Positions 7,349 through 12,515 of a stretch of 12,515 nt of DNA are shown here, piece by piece; positions within the stretch are counted from its first letter, which is position 1, and each line of letters begins with the position of its first letter. The position numbers and the translations under genes are program-made. A model generated the notes under the pieces. That model did not search any database. It was not told where the DNA came from and saw only the letters and a program-made list of their open reading frames with translations. Source of the DNA: Cruorifilaria tuberocauda (lineage: Eukaryota > Nematoda > Chromadorea > Rhabditida > Onchocercidae); the NCBI GenBank assembly GCA_013365365.1, contig JABVXU010001001.1, positions 1 through 12,515 of the forward strand, in the 5' to 3' direction.

Positions 7349-8498
7349 TCACAATTTGCAGTAGTAAATAGAAGATTTCATTAACATGCAATCAGTATTT
7401 CACTTCTTCGTTTTTATGCTTATCACTTTGTAAACAGTTTCTTGTAATTTAGTTGTATACATTGTCATCGATCATATTATCATTGTTATTGTAGTTTAGA
7501 ACTGTTTATGTATACATATTATCAGTGATAATGTATTATCAGTACTATATCAATTCATAGATTTTAGTCCGATAAAACTTTTTCGATTGTAAATTACAGT
7601 ATTTTGAAATTTCACCGGCTACTAATTTGTAAAGTAAATTTTATGAAAAAAGGAAAGTATCCACCAAAATATTTAGAATCAAAAATAAAATTGTAATTTA
7701 GAGTAATTGATTATTGAGTAAAAGTAATTGAAACTTTTCATGGATTATTTAATCGTCAAATATTAGATAATATGTCGAAATATTAGGTAATATGCCAGAT
7801 AGATAGGTAAATTTTTCCATAAAAGAAAATATATCAATTTTCAAAATTATTTAAGTTAATTTCATTCTTCCATATGAAAATTAGATTTCCAAATGTCCTT
7901 CATAGTTCAAAGTTCAACGATTCAAATATTACGCATTATATCATGCTTTCATTTGTTTACCTTTTATTAAATTATATCGAATAAATGCTGTCAAGAAACT
8001 TTGACCTTTGCTGACCTTTTTCCTTTCATTGTTTAAAAATTATGAAGTGTGGCAAATTTGTGAAATTTCAGCAAATCTATGCTCACGTAAAAAGAGAAAT
8101 TTATATTCTTAAAACATTTCGATTCAAAAATTAAAAAAAAAACTCTTTCGTGTTAATTAATTATCAGTATTGGCATTAAGTCTCTTTTGATTTCACTCTA
8201 GCTAATAAGTAGCTAATATTAAGAGAAAGATGGAAATAGGAAAAAGTTTTAAAATATGATAAATTAAAAACTTTAATTTATCAAATAAGTAAAATTGAAA
8301 GCATAAATTTATCAAACAACTAAAATTAACAACTTAAACATATCAAATAAATAAATCAGTAAATAATGATTTAATAAGTAGTGTAAGTGAATAAATAAAA
8401 ATGTAATAATAAGTAATTGCAAAATTAATAATGTATCAGTGGGTGTATAAAATATAATAATAAGTAAAAGTAATAAGTAAAAATGGAATAAGTAAATA

Positions 8499-8735
8499 AT
8501 GATTTAATGAGAGAAATTTTTTATACTTATATATAATATACGAAATATTTGAAAATAGTAAAACTGAATACAAATTCACAGTTTGTAATTTCTATACTTG
8601 ATTAAAATTTAAAGCTTAAATTTATCAAATAAGTAAGTTAATGATTTAATGATAAAAATTTTTTATGCTTATATATAGTATATATGAAAATATTAAAACT
8701 GAATAAAAGTTCATAGCCTATAATTTCTTTACTCA
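8499..8735. repeat. Tandem duplication of about 130 bp
   Basis: TGATTTAATGA near 8510 and near 8642 begin two related blocks that share an AAATTTTTTAT word, CTTATATATA, GAAAATA, AAAACTGAATA and a TATAATTTCT or GTAATTTCT end. The offset is about 132 bp, with substitutions and small indels. The second copy runs directly into the 36-bp array. Confidence 0.65.
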
Positions 8736-9030
8736 AATTGTTTATTATCAGTTTGTTGTCATACTTGACTCAAATTGTTTATTATCAGTTATTGTTATAC
8801 TTTACTCAAATTGTTTATTATCAGTTATTGTTATACTTTACTCAAACTGTTTATTATCATTTATTGTTATACTTTATCAAATTGTTTATTATCAGTTATT
8901 GTCATACTTTACCCAAATTGTTTATTATCAGTTATTGTTATACTTTATCAAATTGCTTATTATCATTTATTGCTATACTTTACTCAAATTGTTTATTATC
9001 AGTTATTGTCATACGTTACTCAAATTATTA
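8731..9030. repeat. 36-bp tandem array, eight copies plus a partial ninth
   Basis: Copies begin at 8731, 8768, 8804, 8840, 8876, 8911, 8947, 8982 and 9018 (35-37 bp each). The consensus begins ACTCAAATTGTTTATTATCA and ends GTTATTGTTATACTTT. Because 36 is a multiple of three, two plus-strand frames stay open and give spurious repeat proteins. On the minus strand, seven of the eight units carry AATAAA, downstream of the neuropeptide gene's stop codon. Confidence 0.97.
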
Positions 9031-9117
9031 CTGAAGTTAATCGAAGTACTAGAATAGAAATAAATTTGTATATTTGCAAAACGAAAGAAAAAAAAAGTGG
9101 AAAGTAGAATTTGAAAA

Positions 9118-9213
9118 TCATTTCATATCATCGATTGGTGTTAACATTTCCGATACTATCAGATGTCGTTGATCATAATCATTTTGATAGCTTCTGCCAA
9201 ATCGTTGGAAATC
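9118..9213 (-). CDS. Exon 3 of the neuropeptide gene: RFamide end and C-terminal spacer
   Basis: The acceptor TTTTAAGCAG ends at 9214. The 96-base exon reads DFQRFGR, then SYQNDYDQRHLIVSEMLTPI, DDMK and TGA at 9120-9118. Phase 0 matches exon 2. The intron falls four residues before the amidated Phe. In many NPY-family genes an intron also falls close to the C-terminal Arg, though not at exactly this position. Confidence 0.75.
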   Translation of the reverse strand, partial: DFQRFGRSYQNDYDQRHLIVSEMLTPIDDMK

Positions 9214-11413
9214 CTGCTTAAAATAGAAATGAAAACTTTGTGAAAATGAATAAATTACAACAAATACATAAGTAACATGGAAATTTGATTTTTAAAATAA
9301 ACTTGTGGAAATATTTAAAATTTAAATATTATACTAAATTACTTATTACTTTTTAAGAAAATTAACAAAACAATTAATTACTTTTTAATTTTAACTTACA
9401 ACTTTTGTTCGTTAAAATAATTCATTTTATTAGCAAAATGTTTATTTATTTTTTGTTTGTTTTGTTTATTTACAAATTTCCTGTTTACTTTAGCATTTAA
9501 ATTCAAGTAGTATTAAATGGATATTATTATTATTATTATTATTATCGTAAATATATATATATATGTATTGATGTTACAAGTTGATAAGTGATATTAAACT
9601 TATCATATTTTATATATGTTTTCAAACAATTCGGAAACAAAGTAATAACAATTTTGTATAACCTTTGACCTTTGTGTCAACTTTGATCCGATGGAAGAAT
9701 TTTAAATGCTAATTACTTACCATTTTTTTAAACTTTTCATCTATTATTTCAACGGCAGAAAGACTTACATATTATTTATCGTATTTTGTAATTAATTAAT
9801 TTTATTGTTTGAATTTACTACAACGGAAGATTTCTTAAAACAATTGAACAAATGCACCAGGTGAATTTTAATTGAACTCTATTCATTTACCTAGTTGATT
9901 TAATTAACTTTTAATAAGTATCTCAACTTTCAGGTAATATTTTTAAATTTATGCAAATAACTCACCTTGCCTGCATTAGCTCGAATAATACTATCCAGTG
10001 CGCTTATGTCCTTACGTGAACGAAATAGCGCACCACGTAGCGTCATCGATGTTGTCATCATCAGAAAAAAAACTTAAAAATTTTATGAAATTAAATTAAA
10101 CATTTCATTTGAGCAATCAAATAAAACATTAATGAAAATGTTAATTTTTTATTAAAAAGTAAATTTGATCATTTTATTTTACATTTTAATTTAATATAAA
10201 TCCAATTAAAATTTAGAGTATAGAATTTTAGAATTTCATAAATTTAATTAATAAATATAATTAATGATAAATTTCAGAAGAATAAAGTTAGGTTTTAAAA
10301 ATTAAATTAAAAAATATGAAATAATACGAATATAAAAGAATTTTTAAGAAAAAATATCTATAAAGTCTAATTGGAATTTAAAAATAATTTATTTAAGGAT
10401 TATTCAGAACGTTAATTTGTCGTTAATTTGAATTTAAATACTGATAAGAACAGTTTTAATTATGTTAAAACTGTTATTATCGTATTTAAATTTATTCTTT
10501 AAAATTAAATTTCACCATTTTCTGCAATATTTTAGTTTATATAATTCCAAAGTTAAATGTAGAAGACATAATTTTAGAATTCGATAAATCTAGTTAATAA
10601 ATAAAATTAATAATAGATTTAGAAGAAATAAAATTTGAAATAATTTGGAATATAAAATGAATTTCTTTTTAAAGGTAATCATAATACATCAATGAAATTT
10701 GATAATCGGAATTTAAAAACTAATTCATTTACAGACTACTTTTGATTGTTGGTTTATCACTAATTTGAAATATAACTATAAAATCCGATTAGAATTTAAA
10801 AATATTTACAACTTGGAATATAAAATGAATTATTTAAAAAAAAAACATAATATATCTATGAAATTTAATAATCGGAATTTAAAAATTAATTCGTTTTGGT
10901 TGTTAATTTATCGTGAATTTGAAATATGATTTAATGTAAAATATAAGTATGAAATCTGATTAAAATCTAAAAATATTTAAGATTTGGAATATAAAATGAA
11001 TTATTTCAGAAAATCATAGTACATCTGTGAAATTTAATAGTCGGAATTTAAAAATTAATTCATTTACAGACTACTTTTGATTATTGGTTTTATCGTTATA
11101 TTTCAAATTATAAAATGCGATTAGAATTTAAAAATATTTACAATTTGGAATATAAAATGAATTATTTTAGAAAATCATAGTACATCTGTGAAATTTAATA
11201 ATCGGAATTTAAAAACTTATTCATTTTGATTGTTAATTTGAAATATAACTATGAGATTAATCAGAATTTAAAAATACTTTATTTACAAACTGTAACATTC
11301 ATTTCTCATTGATTTGAATTTAAATTCTGATAATAACAGATTTTAGCATAATCGTATTTATTTTTTTCATTTTTAAAAATGAACTTACGTATGAATGAAA
11401 GCATAAATTTCAT
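9118..11413 (-). CDS. RFamide neuropeptide precursor, FLP-34/NPY-like candidate
   Basis: Three minus-strand exons (11413-11389, 10072-9966, 9213-9118) join in phase 1 and phase 0 into a 75-residue secreted precursor. Residues 1-20 (MKFMLSFILFFLMMTTSMTL) form a classic signal peptide that exists only after splicing. R28-K29 is a dibasic processing site. Residues 30-49 (DISALDSIIRANAGKDFQRF) are followed by G50-R51, the donor for C-terminal amidation and cleavage. The rest (SYQNDYDQRHLIVSEMLTPI, then DDMK) would be a C-terminal spacer peptide. The mature product would be a 20-residue peptide with an Arg-Phe-amide end, released from neurons and acting on a G-protein-coupled receptor. From memory, the DIS-x3-S-x-I and Asn-Ala-Gly spacing resembles the longer FLP-34/NPY-like peptides of C. 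elegans; no alignment was run. An alternative amidation at G43-K44 seems less likely. A TATA box precedes the gene and the 36-bp array follows it. Confidence 0.7.
9214..9965 (-). other. Intron 2 of the neuropeptide gene
   Basis: A 752-bp A+T-rich intron. It holds an (ATT)n microsatellite at about 9523-9545 and a short (AT)n run at about 9551-9564. No further exon was recognised in it. Confidence 0.6.
9523..9564. repeat. (ATT)n and (AT)n microsatellites
   Basis: About eight ATT units are followed, after a short spacer (CGTAA), by about seven AT units. Both lie inside intron 2 of the neuropeptide gene. Confidence 0.9.
9966..10072 (-). CDS. Exon 2 of the neuropeptide gene: rest of the signal peptide and most of the active peptide
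   Basis: The acceptor ATTTTTAAG ends at 10073 and the donor GTGAGT begins at 9965. Two bases complete a Leu codon, then the frame reads FFLMMTTSMTLRGALF, RSRK and DISALDSIIRANAGK. The island 9966-10061 stands out in G+C from its surroundings. An in-frame TAA at 10076-10074 lies just before the acceptor. A start at the ATG at 10061 is therefore formally possible, but it would lose the signal peptide. Confidence 0.75.
10300..11290. repeat. Satellite-like array, about 168-bp unit, in intron 1 of the neuropeptide gene
   Basis: GGAATATAAAATGAATT recurs at 10647, 10815, 10986 and 11147 (steps of 168, 171 and 161). Each is followed by AAATCATAGTACATCTGTGA-like words, then AATCGGAATTTAAAAA, then TGATTGTT or TGATTATT, then a (T/A)TAGAATTTAAAAATATTTA word. 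More diverged units lie at about 10300-10440 and after 11147. The array makes up most of the 1.3-kb intron. Confidence 0.8.
10430..10493. repeat. Long imperfect hairpin with arms of about 29-30 bp
   Basis: AATTTAAATACTGATAAGAA followed by CAGTTTTAA pairs with TTAAAACTGTTATTATC followed by GTATTTAAATT across a 5-base loop (TTATG). One mismatch and one single-base gap interrupt the stem. A diverged relative lies at about 11311-11360, on the other side of the 168-bp array. It lies within intron 1 of the neuropeptide gene. Confidence 0.8.
11389..11413 (-). CDS. Exon 1 of the neuropeptide gene: start of the signal peptide
   Basis: ATG at 11413-11411 encodes MKFMLSFI plus one base before a strong donor, C-GTAAGTTC (donor from 11388). 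The frame is also open upstream of this Met to an ATG at 11521, but that would place about 36 A+T-rich residues before the signal peptide and start upstream of the TATA box, so the Met at 11413 is preferred. The second Met (11404) is another possible start. Confidence 0.6.
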
Positions 11414-11480
11414 GGGAAAAAACAAAAGCAAATTGATTGGTTGAATTGAACAGAAAGTATGAAGTATATGAAGAAATTGC

Positions 11481-11490
11481 CTTTTATATA
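11481..11490 (-). promoter_or_regulatory. TATA box of the neuropeptide gene
   Basis: TATATAAAAG on the minus strand, followed by GC, is a close match to the eukaryotic TATA consensus. It lies about 70 bases upstream of the proposed ATG. Transcription would start about 25-30 bases downstream (near 11455), giving a 5' leader of about 40 bases. Such boxes also arise by chance in A+T-rich DNA; the spacing and position are the main support. Confidence 0.5.
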
Positions 11491-11919
11491 TGATTGAAAT
11501 ATTTTTAATAAATTTTGCCAATAAATTTTAATCTTCTTTTATTAGCTAATTTAACTTTCGTTCACTCAAATTGCTTGCTTCATTTCAGGTGTAATTACAA
11601 ATTCAATAATTTATATGAAAGCATAGGGGAAAAAAAAAGGAAAAATGTGTGTTGTTAATTTAAAACATCACATTAATTGCACTTTTTATAAAACTTTTTT
11701 ATTAAAAAAAAAGTCTTAAAATTTTGAATTCTTCATTAAGTTTAATTTCAGTTATTTGAATATGAAAAATTGATATAAGAAAGTTTTCGTTTTTTGAAAA
11801 ATTAATGACTAACATTTATTGAGTTTCCGATATGATATCATATTACCTGTAATTGCAATATGATATTGATTTTTTAAAGAATAAAATGAGGTAAGAGAAG
11901 ATCTGTGATTGCTATCGCT

Positions 11920-11949
11920 TAATTTTAATCGATCGATCGATTAAAATTA
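11920..11949. repeat. Perfect 30-bp palindrome centred on GATCGATCGATC
   Basis: The left half TAATTTTAATCGATC is the exact reverse complement of the right half GATCGATTAAAATTA, with no spacer. A single ATCGATTAA-type half-site recurs at about 12008-12016. It lies about 0.5 kb upstream of the neuropeptide start. Confidence 0.9.
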
Positions 11950-12515
11950 TAAGTAAATTTACAAATTATCAATAATTATAAATGAATTCTATTATTTAGT
12001 CTTATTCGATCGATTAATGATTGTAAATTTTTTAGCAAAGATATAATTTAAAAAAAAATAATGAAAAAGAATGATTTAAATTTTGATTAATAATGATTAA
12101 TCTGATCATGAATTGTATAAGGTAATATTTTTTAATTTGATCAAGCAAATTGTGAATTATGTAAAAAAAATAATTCATAAAAATAATGCAAAATAATAAT
12201 AATTCAATTTGATTTCTTGATTATAACTATATGATTATATGTATATTTGATTATAACCATATAATTATAAGTAATTATCAATTTGAGAAATTTTGATTAA
12301 TCTAATTAAATTTTGATTACTCTAATTATTGATTACTCTAATTGAAATATTTATTCTAATACACATTTGTTTAATTTTAGTAAATATATTTTTATTGTTA
12401 TGTCATAATAATTTTCCATTCCTGAACAAATTATCAATATCTGAATAATGATTGAATTTCATATTAATTATTTCTATCAATTAAGAAATGAAATAAAATA
12501 ATTTTCAATAATATT

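Larger units (their letters stand above)
6938..9117. other. Convergent intergenic region rich in tandem repeats
   Basis: Both flanking genes end here, so no promoter is expected. It contains the GATAAG array (7031-7350), a plain A+T-rich stretch (7351-8240) where nothing was recognised, TTATCAAATAAGTAAAATT-like short repeats (8240-8480), a duplicated block of about 130 bp (about 8500-8733), and the 36-bp array (8731-9030). ORFs in this region are repeat-driven. Confidence 0.7.
11414..12515. other. Upstream region of the neuropeptide gene
   Basis: No gene was recognised. Besides the TATA box, the region has the palindrome ATATGATATCATAT (11830-11843) with an ATATGATATT echo at 11859, a perfect 30-bp palindrome (11920-11949), GATCGATTAAT again near 12008, and short direct repeats (TTGATTATAAC at about 12218 and 12249; TTTTGATTACTCTAATT-like words at about 12290-12345). 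Promoter and enhancer elements of the neuropeptide gene are expected here, but none is identified with confidence. Confidence 0.5.

Noticed and set aside
7197..7391. Minus-strand ORF of 64 codons
   Set aside because: It lies inside the GATAAG tandem array and its translation simply repeats with the array.
7031..9030. Tandem arrays as a possible CRISPR locus
   Set aside because: The units are contiguous without unique spacers, no cas genes are present, and the window is clearly eukaryotic.
8738..9107. Two overlapping plus-strand ORFs of 98 and 110 codons
   Set aside because: They are products of the 36-bp tandem array, whose unit length is a multiple of three. The proteins are repeats of Tyr/Leu/Ile/Ser with no start context.
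11306..11521. Minus-strand ORF of 71 codons as a gene in its own right
   Set aside because: Only its middle (11413-11389) is used, as exon 1 of the neuropeptide gene. The ORF begins upstream of the TATA box and runs through a strong donor.

Overview
The window looks like nuclear DNA from a parasitic nematode, most likely a filarial or other spirurid worm. By eye it is roughly three-quarters A+T. The coding pieces are short islands of higher G+C, separated by introns of about 0.2-1.5 kb that mostly carry GTAAGT-like donors and TTTCAG-like acceptors. The non-coding DNA is full of short tandem arrays. No RNA gene, transposon ORF, bacterial operon, phage gene or CRISPR array was found. Species placement is inference. 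No single long ORF reveals a gene here: all gene calls come from joining exons by reading frame and intron phase.

Left edge (about 400-960, minus strand). One candidate gene has exons at 960-867 and 655-580. After an 87-base gap a second reading begins at the ATG at 492, just after an AG, and would run off the left end of the window. The spacing resembles a nematode operon. Neither product is recognised.

Centre (about 2260-6937, plus strand). Five exons (about 2276-2408, 3360-3456, 4979-5150, 5931-6247, 6799-6937) join in consistent phase (1, 2, 0, 1) into a protein of about 285 residues with one clear transmembrane helix and a long C-terminal domain of about 208 residues. No family is recognised. 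The last two exons are the most secure and the first the least.

Right (9118-11413, minus strand). Three exons (11413-11389, 10072-9966, 9213-9118) join in phase into a 75-residue precursor with a signal peptide, an Arg-Lys cleavage site and a 20-residue peptide ending in Arg-Phe-Gly-Arg. This is the layout of an amidated RFamide neuropeptide. A TATA box lies about 70 bases upstream of its ATG. The peptide resembles the FLP-34/NPY-like type. This is the most interesting item in the window.

The two main genes converge. Their 2.2-kb intergenic space holds two unrelated tandem arrays (about 80 bp and 36 bp units) that share a TTATCAGTTA core. Other arrays and inverted repeats lie in the introns (31, 51, about 80-90, about 215 and about 168 bp units) and upstream of the neuropeptide gene, including a perfect 30-bp palindrome.
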